Source: Larix kaempferi (Eukaryota; Streptophyta; Pinopsida; Pinales; Pinaceae). Taken from it: 64,000 nt of DNA. The notes under the pieces were generated by a model that was not told the DNA's origin, ran no database searches, and saw nothing but the letters and a program-made list of their open reading frames with translations. The DNA is taken from positions 7,101,501 to 7,165,500 of the forward strand of contig BSBM01000151.1 of the NCBI GenBank assembly GCA_027924585.1. Direction: 5' to 3'. Positions 20,084 to 33,481 of the stretch are shown piece after piece. The translations under genes and the position numbers were made by a program. Each line of letters opens with the position of its first letter. Position 1 is the first letter of the stretch.

Positions 20084-21358
20084 CTACTACATGGTGGCGA
20101 TGTTTAAGAGGTTTTTTAACACAAAACTACTATTGTGTCTTAAAATTTTATTTTACATGTTTTGAGAATGTTTAAGACAATTTTTTTAAGACTTGGCATT
20201 TCCTCTCAAATATCTATTTTCTATGGCTTTTTTTTTTAGTTACTATTTTCTTACGTGGAAAGTGATTTTATGATTTTATGAGGGAGGGAAGCAAAAAATG
20301 GTTTTGCATGAAGCTTTGGAAAATTAAGCATCTTAGGTTGTTCTCTTCTTCGAGGTAAATCTCTATGCATTCTTTTTCACGTTTTGCATTTCCGGTGAAT
20401 AGTAAAAATGTTCTGAGAAGCAATTTTAGATACATAAGATAGGGGTTTATGGGGTTTGGTACAGATATGGTTCATTCACTCTATTTGGGGCAATTTTGAA
20501 AACTAGAATTCTTCTCGAGCTTGATGTCCGTTAATTAAATGACGATTATTAAACTCTTCATCATGTCGATCATTAAACTATGTGCAGGATTCGCTCTGGC
20601 AGATATGAGGAGATCACGACTATCTTTATTTCTTTTTCTTTCTTTTTTATTTAAATCTTGGAACTAGGAATTTTTCCAAGACATCCTACTCAATCGAACT
20701 CGAAGGATAGAGGTAGGGCTTATAGAAGGGATGTGTACTAATGTGCTTGGTTTGGTGCTAGAACGAGTTGTTCTCGTTGATGTATAAATGGCATCCGTGT
20801 ATTCAATAAAGGTATTAGCGGGAAAGTCCCCAGACACAGAATAGAAGCCCGCAACACTCTTACCATTTTGAAATTTTAATAAACATACTCCCCATTTTGA
20901 TAACTGTAACCTGCTGGTATGAAGGTTTTAGAGCCTACATTTCAGGACAAATGAAAGGCAAGGGAACCAACGAGGAATTTACAATAAATTTTATCTTGTC
21001 TAGGCATAAATTATGTTCCAGGTGCCAATCTTGATACTGAAGGGCTAGGTTCAGCCACTGCTCCTGGTCCCGAATAAACAACTATTGTAGAAAAACCAGT
21101 CGATATCTATTGAAAAGATGGTTATTATCTTCTTGGAGACGGCTTAGATGCATTTGCTTGGAGATTCCGACGGAACATTTGCAGAGATGACGAACGAGTT
21201 CAAATAAAAGCTAGTGAGTGGTGGCGATTTTATCTCATTTTAATAAGCATTGTTACTCTTCCAAACGGTTATGTTGATGCATACAAGTTATAACTAACCC
21301 GTTTTGATATGATTATGAGCTGAGCAGGCTTAGGCCCTTCAGACATAATATGGAGTGA

Positions 21359-21500
21359 ACAAGCCTTCCAAACGCCACGCTGACAAATGGAGGAGTGAAC
21401 AATGGTGAAGGAAGCTGGAAAGTAATGGGAAACAACGTATTTTCCATACTGGAACTGATATTACATTCAGTATTCGAAGGACTCACCATCGGCATTGCAG
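21359..21500 (+). pseudogene. ZIP-like exon relic, unit 2
   Basis: Identical HSVFEG segment and splice-donor-like GTAGGT at 21501. Confidence 0.45.
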
Positions 21501-24013
21501 GTAGGTCATTTCTCCTTAAATTTGATTGTACTTTCCCACTTCGAAGTTTCTTTTTTCCTATTTTAGATTCAGGTTCAATGTTCGAAAAACGAGTGTTCAT
21601 ATTTTCTTGAGAAAAGTTGTCTTCCGAGATTAAAAATGTTAAACATTTTCTCTGGAAAAGCTGTGTTTTTGGATATTAGTTCAACTAGTTACTGTAACCT
21701 TTTCCATAATAATGTTATTCAGGTACTGTGATGCCAGAAATATTTTTCCAACATTCCAAGAACATTTTTCGGTCCTTGGACAATTTCCTTTTCAAGTTAC
21801 AATTCTATTAAAAATTAAAATTAAAGAGAGACAGAGTTTGCGGTTGAGGATGGTCAAAATGGAACTCCCTACCAGTCACTCCTCCCAAGTTTGGAGACTA
21901 CTTTCCCGATTGAGTAGCTAATGATAAAACACTAAAACAAGTTTACATTGGGTATTCCATGCTGCATTCAACTATTGTTGAAAAGTCGGACCGTGAGAAC
22001 CAATTTCACCATATTTGTTGCTCCAATTAAGTAATGTTTGTAAGAATTCATTAGGTTTTGTGTCACTATATATGATGCTTCAGTATGCTCGTAAAAATTA
22101 ATTGGGGTTGCTTCGCGTGTGCTAATGGATATCCATATATTGGATCCCTCTGTGTATTAGTGGTAGGCCTGCTCTACGAACAAAACTATCTTCCCATATT
22201 AGTTGGCTCCGACATATTTTGAAGACCTGCTATTCATGTGTAATTTGATATGCCTAATACACCCCATCATACCAAACCATTGGTTAAGGTCGTGTGCTAT
22301 GATACCTTGTTAAAAAATGGATATGTTAGGAACAAACTTGGAACCTTCTCTGGCCACTGGTCTCCAACATATTGTGGAACAGGACGTTGTGAACCACACT
22401 TCACTTCAATGTCAAGTTTTTACCATTATTCTGGACTTTCAAATGATATGTCGTCGCATTTCAAAGATCTAAATTTTATAAATTAGGAAATCTAAGTTTA
22501 TAGAAAATATGGTCAAATCTGATGGTTGATAAATTAGGTGACTATCATATCATAGCGCTTATTTTGTTTCTTGGAATCGAGTGATATAATCTGTTTTGTT
22601 AAATGTTGAAACGAATAATTGTTTTACAGAGCTAAGAAGACCAATACTTTTTACTTTGAATGATAATACTGTTGCAGCTGACGATTAAGTAGCCACCAGA
22701 TTACAAACAGGTGAAGGCATTGGAGAGAAAAGCAACTTGCCATCAGTTTGGATATGCTTATTATAAGCACGAAATGAGAGTAATCTTAAGTTGTTGTTAC
22801 TGAGCATAAATGATTTGATGGTTTGTAGTATACATATCGGTTTGATGCACTTTAAATTTTAAAGTAAATTAAGTAGTTTGTCATATCAATTAAGTAGTTT
22901 TTCATTTTTTGAAGTTTGATAAACCAAAATTAATTTGAATGAATATTAATTATCATCATTCTCATTATCATAATTTGAAACCATTTGATTATGGTTGAAA
23001 AATAAACAGCACTTTACATTTTATAATTTGAATTAATTTGTTTTGTTACTTATCATTTGCTAACCAAAATCTACATATATGGATTGATCTTTACTATTAC
23101 AGTTCTGGTCTCGTTTTATTTTTAGAGTAAGAAAAGAATATTCGCCCATCCCTTCTTGAGGGCTTGAGGGCTTGTTTCCTTAAATAAGAGAATTTTTATT
23201 TACTGCTCACCGAAGGTTTGTTTCCCTGAATAGATGGATTGAACAAGTTTGGATTTTTGTCTTTCCTAAACCATTGGAGTCTATGATTGAGGGGGAGCAG
23301 ACTTGGACTCAAGCTACCCACTTGGGGTGGCCTAGTAGAAACCAGGTTAACAAAGTGGGAAGCACGTGGGTTCTTTTGTTTTTTCTGCTCCTCCTCACAT
23401 TACACCACTGCATTTCCTCATTTTTTATTTCGATTTTTATTGGGTACTGTCTTTCTTAGAGTTTCAGACTCTCTCCAACACATGGAGGGGGGGGGGATTC
23501 TATTATGTCCTTGTGAATGGATCAACCATATTTTTTCGTGTGTTGATGGAGACCTGTCTATCTCTGGAAGCATGGAGACTCTGCACTTCTTCCCAGCGGG
23601 ATAATTGGTTGTCTTCTGTTGGGCATCAACTCTTTCCTCGTTCGGGTAGTCTTGATGGTTTGGATGGTGGGAGATTCGGACATGTGAGCTCACCCGGAAA
23701 GCTACCCTCTACACCTATCTCGAATAATAAGGCTGCGAGGGTTTGGAGAAACCCTAAATCACAGGGGAGCTACGGGCCTCTCAATTCTAACTCAAACAGC
23801 CTTTGAACAGTTATTCAGGGTCATCCAAGACACAGTTGGTTATGTCAATCAAGTGGGGAGACAGGGTAGGAGGTTTGCAAACCAATAACCTCATCCATAG
23901 AGCTACATGCATACCTAGTTGTCTTCATACAGTCCAGGTAACCCCATCACCTCCGCTCTCATCCTAAGTAAGGTCCCCTTCTCTGTTGCATAGTCCCTCG
24001 GGCACCCCTTCCC

Positions 24014-24916
24014 TTAGTGTTGACCTGAGAAGGTATGGCTAGTCCCAACTGCTAAACCAAGGATGGATGAGCCCTCATCGGAGCCACCACGAGATCCAAA
24101 CCACATGGTCTCTCTCCCACTGTGATTCGCTCTTGGATCTCCCTCAGCATTGCGGCCAAATGGCTTGTACTGGGACTGGATTTTTGGGCTTCGAATCAGG
24201 GTTCTCCTATGAATTTTTGGGCATCTCACACTCTCAGATTTTCCCCAGGGTTCAGGTCAATGGATTCCATGACCATATTTCGCTTCTCATATGAATTTTC
24301 TAGGCGACCTTGGCACACTAAAACGTGGCTTCTCTCCAAGTCGTCATATATGGTTCTTCGTCCTGCTCGGCCTGGGTCCTCCATGAAAGCTCCTGCCCCC
24401 TGGCCAAAAATCCCCTGGGGACTAGGGAGAAATCCCCCAAAGAGGTCGAGTGGATTATGGGTCAAGAAAACCGAGCCCATACCCTTCCTTACGAATTTCA
24501 GGGCTTCCGATACTCCATCACTCTCATGGATTGACTTTGTCACCCACTCCCTTAGAACAGAAAGAAATGTCAGCAAGGAAGGTCAAATGGTTTCTCAAGG
24601 TGACATATGCTAGCCTAGGGTTCAATCCCAAAACCCCTCACCTCTCCCAAGTGGATACACATAGACCCCTCATTTAGTTGCATCCATAACAAGCCCCTTG
24701 GTATTTTTATTGCATGAGATCTGTTTACATCATTTTTACAATTTCCAAGGCTCAATAGCACATGGATAACACAATATCAACTACTTTCCGCTTAAAGGTT
24801 AGCATTCACAAGCAGGTCCTTGGCCTTGAGCTCCACGCTAGGAATCATACATCACATGTATACAATATTTACATTAAAATCCAATACATCCGAAGGCTCA
24901 AAATGGGGGTATTACA
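24014..24916 (-). mobile_element. Possible LTR fragment, unit 2
   Basis: Same segment, B-type (CACTCTCAG near 24231, CCGATACTCC near 24508). Confidence 0.33.
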
Positions 24917-27900
24917 CCTGGATATTTCTATCTTTGCTTCCCCTATCGAAGACCATCATGTATCATTAGGGAACTCTAGCTCTCCTTCTGTTGGACCTTT
25001 TGATAAATCCCCACTATCTACTTTTGTGGATTTTCCAGATGATAGCGCACACTCTATCCCTATATCCTCGATCCAATGTCCTAATGTTACCACCCGGAGG
25101 AAAAATGAACCCAATTAATTGGATGGTTCCACTCATAGCAAATGGGTTAACCCTCAGATATCCTCTATCCAGTCAGCGGCTGCGGCTTTATCTTATGACT
25201 CTCCTAATGTATAGAAAATTGGGGCCCTTGGCGCAGAAAATCCCTCTGTACAACAATATCCATGATTATTCTTTGATTGAATACTCAAGGGATTGGAAAT
25301 GCCCCTAAGCGAATTGCATTCAAAGGACTTTTAGATTTGGTGAAACCAGATAATATATTGTTGCAAGAGACCATGACCATTGCTTTTAATGCTTGTTATT
25401 TCTTCCTTAAAATCAAGCCCAGCTGGAAATGCTGTGGGTTAGATTCAAACAGACTATTGGGAGGCCTCCTATCGGTTTGGAACCCTTCTCTGGTTGAAGT
25501 TTATCCCTTTAAATATGTTGTGGGCATTCTTTTTGAGGGTCGGGTCGTGGGAATTAATCACTCCATCAATGTTTTGAACATTTATCGGCCTTATAACAAT
25601 AGGTGTAATTTTTGGGATCACATTTCATAGTATGCGTTGCTTAACAATCAATCATTAATTTTTGCGGGTGATCTTAAGCTAACGTTATTGTTGGAGCATA
25701 TTTCGGGTTACAACATTATTGTTCCACGCTAGGAATCATACATTCTTTCGGAGGGTCGGGTCGTGGGAATTAATCACTCCATCAATGTTTTGAACATTTA
25801 TTGGCCTTATAACAATAGGTGTACTTTTTGGGATCACATTTCATAGTATGCGTTGCTTAACAATCAATCATTGATTTTTGCGGGTGATCTTAAGCTAACG
25901 TTATTGTCGGAGCAGATTTCGGGTTACAACATTACTGTTGACCCATTGGCACAATATTTCATTTCTCTTTTCGAGAATTATAGTCCTTTTGATGTTTGAT
26001 CTAACATTATCACCCCTACTTGGTCAAACGCTCGAGCATGTAGAGCAGGAGTGGCCAAGCAACTAAATCGTTTTTTGATGGAAGACAGTGTTGGGAATGC
26101 ACTTGGGCCTTGTCGTACTTGGACTATTCCGATAGGGGTCTCGGACAACAAAGCTATTGCTCTCCAATTGGAATATGGATTTCAAATGTTGTTCTCACTC
26201 TTACCCCTTTAAATTCAATCGCACTTGGATCAAAGGCCCTACATTCGGTGAGTTGGTCGCAAATTTTTGGGTATCCTATGTTGTTCACAAGTCTAGGTCC
26301 CCACTGCAAGTATTGATCAAGAAGATCCAACTTCTTAGAGTTGATGTGGTCAAATGGGAAAAGGAGGAAAAGAAAGCTAATTCTGTAGAACTGGTGGATA
26401 TTGAAAGATAAATTCTGGAGATAGAAGGAGTGGTCAATGGGAACCTTTTCTCTTCGATCAAGAAGGAGAGGCTTCTATCTTTGGAATCGAAGAAGGCTAA
26501 GATTCTTCACCAAATTGAAGCTACCTGGCGACTTAAAAGCATAGCACTTTGGGTCTCTCTTGGAGACACTAATACCAAGTTTCTTAAATGCTATGCCTCA
26601 CACCATAGAGTCACGAAATTGATATGGGAATTGAGAAACATAGCAGATATTCTTGTGAACGATTGGAGAGATCTTAAGGAGGAAGCAATCCATCACTTTA
26701 AAGACACTTATCAACAAGAGTCAAATGCTATTTTTTCTAATCAATTGAAGGCGCTCTGATTATATCCTTAGTTATTCACCAATGTTGAAGGAAGGGATGC
26801 TGGGAAGGTGGTCTCTCTAGACGAGATCAAAGAAATTCTGCAAAAAATTATCAACGACAAGAGGCCCGGTCCCAAGGAGTGGACAATGAACTTCTTCCTA
26901 CAGTTTTTTGATTTGGTTGGACCATATCTTCATAGGGCCATTGAAGATTCTAGATTGAAGGAAACCACCCCTACTAACTTGAATACTACCTACAAGACTC
27001 CAATACCTAAGAAGGACCTACCGAATACATTCCATGACTATCAGTTGATTTTGCTACTCAATTTGATCTATAAATTCATTTCCAAAATCATATCCAACAG
27101 GACCAAACCTGTCTTGGAGATTTTTATCTCTGCGGAACAGTGTGGCTTCTTATCGAATCATCAATTTCTGGAGTCAGACCTGGAGACAATGCGAGTTTCT
27201 CAGGAATTCCTTCACTTGGTAAAAGATAAGAACCTTCAAGCCCTTATCTTAAAAATGGACCTCATCAAGGCTTACGGCTATGTGGATTGCTCCTTCTTAG
27301 GATTTGTGTTGATTCATGATTACTATTCCTACGAAAGTCACGAACTGGATCATGTCTTGCATATGTTCTACATCTTACGTTGTCCTCATCAATGGTTCTC
27401 CATCAAGAAATTTTCACACTACCCAGGGGTTGAGATAGGGATGCCCATTGTCCTTGTTATTATTCTTACTGGTAATCGAGGGTTTGAGTAATCTCATTGG
27501 AAATGGTAAGACTGAGGGGAAGATTCAAGGTATTGAGATTACTCGTAACCTCTCTATTACCCACATTCTATTCGTAGATGATGATTTAAATTTTGGGATT
27601 GACTTGACATTTGAATGGAAATTTTTTAAATGTATTATGGACCTGCTCTGCAAGGCCACGAGGATGTCCATAAGTATACACAAGTCTATGTTTCTTGTTA
27701 ACTGTGCTGATGCAGGACTTATTGCTTCTGTCCGAGATATTTTTCTTTTCATATGGAGTCTATTGATTCAGAATTTTAGTATCTCGTATATTTCCTGAAA
27801 CCCAATTTTTATGAAAAGAAGGATTGGCACTGGTGGATTGATTGGCGCCGGCTGACAGATGGATAAATCATTGGTCCTTCTGTTGGTTGTCCGTGGGTGG

Positions 27901-29328
27901 AAGACTAGTATTGGCCAAATCGGTTCTACAAAGCCTACCAGTATTTTGGTTCTCACTTTTTGTGATACTCGTAGGGGTTGTGAAGGTTATTGGGAAGAAT
28001 CTCTTTCAGTTTATTTGGGCAGGCCGAACTTAGGATTCCAAGATTCATGATCTATCTTCATGGGACAGTTTATCCCATCGACTAAATTTGTGGGGATGGG
28101 GTCTGAAAAATATTGGATCTCTTTAGTTTGGCCCCCCATGCCAAAAGTATTTGGAGGTGTATTTTTGGGGATGGATTATGGAGCATAACATAATTATAGG
28201 TTGCCTCATTCATTAGTTAATTTTCTACACTCCTGTAATCTCATGTTCCTTTCTCAGATCCACCGACCACTTGTGAGTCACTCTTCGGTTTCTTATTGGT
28301 GCAATGCTAGTGAGATGGGAGTGCCACTAGATTTATCGGATGAATGGTCTCATTAAATTCTTATGTTGAATAGAGTGGGTATCACCTTTTTCAGATTCAG
28401 TAGATATAGTGATTGGGGAAGGAGTTAAATCTTTTGAAGTACTTGCATCGAAGAAAGCATATGAGGTTCTTATAAATGGGGTAGCGCCTGTTTATCACAA
28501 ATGGTCATCGAACTATATTTGGAAATGCCACATCCCTTTGAATATTAAGTGCTTCACCTGGATCTGTTTGGAGAACAAAATCCTCATGTGGGATAACCTC
28601 ACCAAACGAGGATTTTCTAGTCCTGTTCGTTGTGTTCTCTGTTTGAGGGGGCTGGAATCTGTGTCACACTTATTTGTTCACTGTCATTTCGTTAGGCTGT
28701 TGTGGAGCGAGATTGAACATGCACTTAATTTTACAAGGGTATGGTGTAGTAATAGTCTTCGGGGCTGTTTGTACAATTGGTTTTATAACAAGCCTCCATT
28801 CAAGGATCTCCCATTTTTCCTTATTTGGGAGGTGTGGAAAGCCCGCAATAGATGCATATTCTAGGATGTAAAACCTTCCGTGCACTCGGTTTTCCTTCGA
28901 GTCATTAGTGCAATTTATGAATTCGCTGCTGTTCCCTCATTTAAACCTCCGAGGTCTTTTAATAAGCAGGGATGGTTCTCCACATTTTTTATAGTTGTCA
29001 TTTCACACTTAAGATGGGCGTCGGTTCAGGAAGCAATAATGAGGCCGAATTTTTGGCGTTATGGGGCCTTTTATGGTTAGCTAAGTGCAGGGATATTCTC
29101 ATAATTCAAATCTTCGGTGACTTCAAGGTGGCGGTTGATTGGGCCGCGAAAGCTACATAGATTCATCTCACTGGGTATGACCACTCGATGGATTGACTTC
29201 GGGCTGTAATCATTGATTTTGAGGAGATCCACTTTTCTAAACTTTTTAGAGAATTTGAAGAATTAGCACACCAACTATCCAAGGAGGCTACAGGACAAAT
29301 GGACTGTTATATTTCATTTGAAAAATGA
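24917..29328 (+). mobile_element. L1-type plant LINE, decayed (units 2/3)
   Basis: Same domain order: endonuclease 25277-25630, linker 26157-26759, reverse transcriptase 26808-27798 without the 13744-type nonsense, zinc-binding domain 28409-28864, RNase H about 28972-29160. A private change near 29079 turns a Phe codon of the RNase H domain into Leu. The GDP-motif frameshift is present. Confidence 0.95.
25526..25941 (+). repeat. 216-bp direct duplication in the LINE endonuclease, unit 2
   Basis: Second arm starts at 25742. Units 2 and 4 share CTTTCGGAGGG at its start, where units 1 and 3 have CTTTTGGAGGG. Confidence 0.85.
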
Positions 29329-29643
29329 TCTGAAAATGCATCGGTGGACGAGGGTGCGGAAAAATATTTCTACAGTAGGCCCATCTAGTATGTTTTTTAC
29401 CTTTTGTATGGAAGCTACACGCTATGTATGTAACAATTATTATATTTGTCGATGGCATACAATGTTAGGCAGACATTCCGGACTTGTAGATGTTATTGTA
29501 TCATTCACGTTTCCATTTTTGGTGGGCTAAGAGGTTTGAGTTGTATTCTCTATATTACAACCTTATTGAAGTAACTTTGATTCTAAAACGAATATCAAAT
29601 TGCAACTTTATTCTTATTGGAAAATAAATGTGTGATTTTTAGG

Positions 29644-29756
29644 CGAAAGCTAAGCATTGAGCTGCAGAGCATTAAATGCGGCGGCTCAATGCTTAGGGTC
29701 CATTGGATTTGGAGACCGCCGCATTTAATGCTCCGCAGCTCAATGCTTAGCTTTCG
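29644..29756. repeat. 113-bp MITE-like hairpin, unit 3
   Basis: Same hairpin with the same single arm mismatch as unit 1, about 300 bp upstream of U-box-like gene copy 3. Confidence 0.6.
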
Positions 29757-29950
29757 GCTAATTTTTAAACCATTGTACGACCACCTTGGTAGAGATGAAC
29801 GCCCCTAGCTCCTTGATAGTATCAAAATGTGCATTGAGCATTCCTAAAAGGTATGTCATGGCGCTATAAGTCAGTTTAAAATAACCCTTAAAACAAATGG
29901 GAAAAAATTAACGCAACAAACATCGATTCGCAAAACGACACGTACGATTT

Positions 29951-30031
29951 ATGACCGTTGATTCGCATCGGTATTTATTGCAGTTGGGAGAGTTCATCTC
30001 CATATTCATATTCAGATTAAACCATTTGTGA
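29951..30031 (+). promoter_or_regulatory. 5' region of U-box-like gene copy 3: upstream ORF
   Basis: Upstream ORF with ATG at 29951 and TGA at 30029-30031, and both TGACCGTTGA motifs. About 60 bp further upstream, near 29885, the leader has ACCCTTAA where copies 1 and 2 have ACTCTTAA. Confidence 0.33.
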
Positions 30032-30057
30032 CCGTTGAACAGAAAAAGGAAATAGAC

Positions 30058-31575
30058 ATGGAGAGCGACATGGAAATGGCACCCGAAAAATATATGGATA
30101 TGATCAGTGAGGACTTTGCTTATGACCCGGTTCGATTACCACTTGACCAAGATTCGACTCAGACTCTTTATGACAGAAAAACTTTGGAGAGCATCTGGGA
30201 AACTGCACGTGAGGCTCGAAACCCCTACACCAGACAATGGTTCGACGTAAAATATGCCATTCCTCAGACGGAATTGAGGAAAGAGATGGAAGAGTACATT
30301 AATCTTCGGAACATTCCCATAAATGCCAAGATCGATGTAATTGCAGACTATACAAAAATTCTGGAGGAGGGCGAGATGAAGCAACTTCTAGAAACGTTGC
30401 GTCCAGACAACTACACATTGCCAAAATCATACTGGAATATGACATGGAAGACAATTAATCTTATACGATTGTATTGTCAATCGAATGTGCAAAACATTGA
30501 GACATTCAGAAATTTAAATGGCTACACATATTTTACAGAGATCCTCGCAAAAGTGAACGAATATTTCATCATTCACAACTATAGCAACTATACAGATATT
30601 AGGAAATTAGACTCTGCTTCTATGAATATTTGTAAGGAAATCCTAAGGCTCCTTGACTTGATTGGCCTGATATCATCGGACATAGTTGGAGAAAACTCCA
30701 TGGGATATGATACGATTAAAAGCTTGATCAACATTATTTGGTATTTTTATTTTTATAATCTCGGTTTTGTGAAAATCGGGACGATTGTTTTGAGACTTTA
30801 TTCTATAATATTCGATGAGTTGGCTACCGATACTCTGAATGTTCTCGGATGGCAAGGTTACTTGAACGCTTTACAAGGTGAAGAAAGTCAGGGGCCGGTT
30901 AGCCTACTTAGTGTTGTCATTAATAAGTTTTCTTTCACCAATGAAAACGGTGAGAGGGATGTAAGGAGTATTCTTAGTGAAGATTTGAATCACGGAATTG
31001 CTATTCTGCGAAGATATTTTCTGTATAGTAATGGCTATAACCATGAGTACGCAGCAGCAGTAGGTGATCTATACGCAGCAGCAGTAGCTGATGCCCTAAG
31101 TCTCTGCATCTCAAGGGAGATTGAGATATCGGACGAGAGAGAATTTACGGAAGGACAAATGCGCGAAGCCCGAACTGAGAGACTCCATAACTCTCAGGCC
31201 TTAAAAAAGGGTTTAAGGCTTATCTATGAAATAATTTCGGTAGGAGGAATGCTAGCTGATATTCTACAAGGTACCCAGATAGTGAAAAATATCGTAGATA
31301 ATATGTTGAGGCTGCATTTAACATTTGTATGTGAGAAAGAAGGGTGTATCAAATTTGCCTGCTGCGTTCACACCAGAAGAATTGTAATTCTTGTATTGGA
31401 GATCCTCCGAAACGTCTCCGAGAGAGGAGGAGTGCTATTTGGTATTGATCCTGTCCGCATATTCTCTGAAATAGTTGAGCGCACTACTTCCAAGAATCCC
31501 GCGTTCTGTGTTGAAGATTTAATGGATCATTTCTCTCCTGCATTTTGTGACTTCTACATGAATGGCTGGCTGTAA
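30058..31575 (+). CDS. U-box-like E3 ubiquitin ligase-family protein, copy 3 (505 aa)
   Basis: Protein identical to copies 1, 2 and 5. One synonymous change, GAG to GAA with the third base at 30561, is shared with copy 5 only. The full frame from ATG to TAA is intact. The nine-A run downstream breaks the C-terminal extension. The upstream ORF is present (29951-30031). Nothing in the sequence shows whether this copy is expressed separately from the others, since the 5' regions are almost identical. Confidence 0.78.
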   Translation: MESDMEMAPEKYMDMISEDFAYDPVRLPLDQDSTQTLYDRKTLESIWETAREARNPYTRQWFDVKYAIPQTELRKEMEEYINLRNIPINAKIDVIADYTKILEEGEMKQLLETLRPDNYTLPKSYWNMTWKTINLIRLYCQSNVQNIETFRNLNGYTYFTEILAKVNEYFIIHNYSNYTDIRKLDSASMNICKEILRLLDLIGLISSDIVGENSMGYDTIKSLINIIWYFYFYNLGFVKIGTIVLRLYSIIFDELATDTLNVLGWQGYLNALQGEESQGPVSLLSVVINKFSFTNENGERDVRSILSEDLNHGIAILRRYFLYSNGYNHEYAAAVGDLYAAAVADALSLCISREIEISDEREFTEGQMREARTERLHNSQALKKGLRLIYEIISVGGMLADILQGTQIVKNIVDNMLRLHLTFVCEKEGCIKFACCVHTRRIVILVLEILRNVSERGGVLFGIDPVRIFSEIVERTTSKNPAFCVEDLMDHFSPAFCDFYMNGWL

Positions 31576-31798
31576 ACCTTAATGGATCATTTCTCTCATG
31601 CATTTTTTTCAATAATAAGGGATTGTGAAAGTTCACTTAGACTTCTCTGCTTGAAACAAATGGACGATGTTACAAAAAAAAACCTTATTTCATTGGAGAA
31701 ATCATGAAATTGTTTTTCTCTTGAAACAAATAGAGCACGTTCCCAAAGAAATCCTTGTTATTTTCGAGAAATTATTAAACTGCTCTACAAATTCTTGA
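31576..31798 (+). pseudogene. Broken C-terminal remnant, copy 3
   Basis: Same as copy 1; the nine-A run breaks the frame after the second MDHFS block. Confidence 0.5.
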
Positions 31799-31903
31799 GA
31801 TCAGTTATCATTTGTTTAAATTTCTTAAAGATATCATTTTCCTACTCCGATTTCAAATTTAAGAATCTATATAATAATCTAAGATTTTCTTAGCTCCAAG
31901 TAG

Positions 31904-32436
31904 TTAAACGCAATATAAGCTTCTTTTTGGTTTGTTTGTCACCTTTCTGAAAAGTGGCCGAAACTAACTCGCCAAAACTACTACTTGAAACGTAGTTTTC
32001 CTCACTTCTCAAAGTTCGGTTCAATGAGGAAATATTTGGAATGCATTCACGCCCAGTGAACGGTTCCTGTATGACTATGAATTCATAAAATTGATTATGA
32101 ATGGATTCATAATAATTTACCATTATTAACATATCATTAAAACTAATTAACATATTAATAATTTATCAATATTAACATATCATTAGAACAAACGAAGTGC
32201 TTAAATGCAATAGCTTCGAACTTTTTTGGTTTGTTTGTCACCTTTCTGAAAAGTGGCCTGAAAAAGATATCATTAGAACTAACTGCCAAAACTACTTCTA
32301 CTTGAAACGTAGTTTTTCTCACTTCCCAAAGTTCTGTGGAATGAGGAAATATTTGGAATGCATTCGGGCCCAGTGAACGGTTCATGTATGATTATGAATT
32401 CATAAAATTAATTATGAATGGATTCAATATAATTTA
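31904..32436. repeat. Diverged tandem duplication, unit 3
   Basis: Same pair of blocks, with A-type markers (ATTCATAATAATTT, CAAACGAAG). Confidence 0.8.
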
Positions 32437-33084
32437 GAATTACTTATATTCCAATTATTTTGTTTTTAGTTAATATTTATTCAGTTTTGAATTAGTAATT
32501 TAATACGTCTTAAGAGTACATCTATTCACTATATTTTTTATTTTATGTTTCATAGACAATTCAAACAACAAACCCATTTTTAGTAAAAATATTTGCCTCA
32601 TTTTTATTTACATATATGTCAATGTACACAAATCTTATGATAAAGAAGAAGAATTCTTGTATTTCCTTTTATCATAATCACATACTTATATTCATTAAGA
32701 TAAATAACTATATTTATTATTATATTCATTCAGATCAATGCCATGTGTAAATCCATAATAGAGTATAGAGTAATCGTGAAGATTATTGTGGTGTCCGAGG
32801 CAAAATTAATAAGAACTAAAATATGCTCAACAAGTTTGCATTTTGAAGTGAATTCAAATAGATTAAAATCTAAGGGATTTTCATTTATTTGTTACTTGGA
32901 TGGAGTGTGATTTGGAAATTAATTGAATGAAGAGAAATTTGGTTTTTTGTCTCACTAAATTACAACATTTACTAAAAGTTTTTATTAAGTCCAAATTGTA
33001 ATATATCTATCATATATCACACAAAAAAATAACACAACAAAAACTCACAGCAAGAGGGGGCGCTTATCCGAGTAGCGGGTTGTT

Positions 33085-33481
33085 GAGAGAGGGATGCCCA
33101 TTATCCTTGCTATTATTCTTACTCCTAATCGAGGGTTTGAGTCATCTCATTGGAAATGCTAAGACTCAGGGGAAGATTCAAGGTATTCAGATTGATTTTA
33201 AGATAAGGGACTAAGTTGGAAAATTGGAAGCGGTAAGCAGAACTATTTATTGGCATAGATCTGGTTATGGGAGTTTAACATTATTATAGGTTGTGTGATT
33301 CAATACTCAATCTTCTACACTCCTGTACTCTCATATTTCTTTCTCAGATCTGTCGACCACTTGTGAGTCACTCTTCGGTTTCTTATGTTTCAAATAGAGC
33401 TCGTATCACCATTTCAGATTGTGAGGATGCAGTGATTTGGGAAGGAGTTAAATCTTTTGGAGTACTCAAAGGGAAGAAGCA
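33085..33481 (+). mobile_element. Second LINE scrap, unit 3
   Basis: Same three-block structure, A-type (ATCTGGTT near 33260). Confidence 0.8.

Larger units (their letters stand above)
13398..26791. repeat. Tandem megasatellite unit 2 (13394 bp)
   Basis: Second unit, B-type at the alternating markers (CCTCTT near 19110, CATTATT near 22424, GTGTTGATGG near 23543). It differs from unit 1 in length by three bases, the net of small indels. These include loss of AC near 16025, loss of one A in the run at 18278-18285, and loss of one T near 18463. It is the only unit in which the frame downstream of the U-box-like gene stays open. Confidence 0.98.
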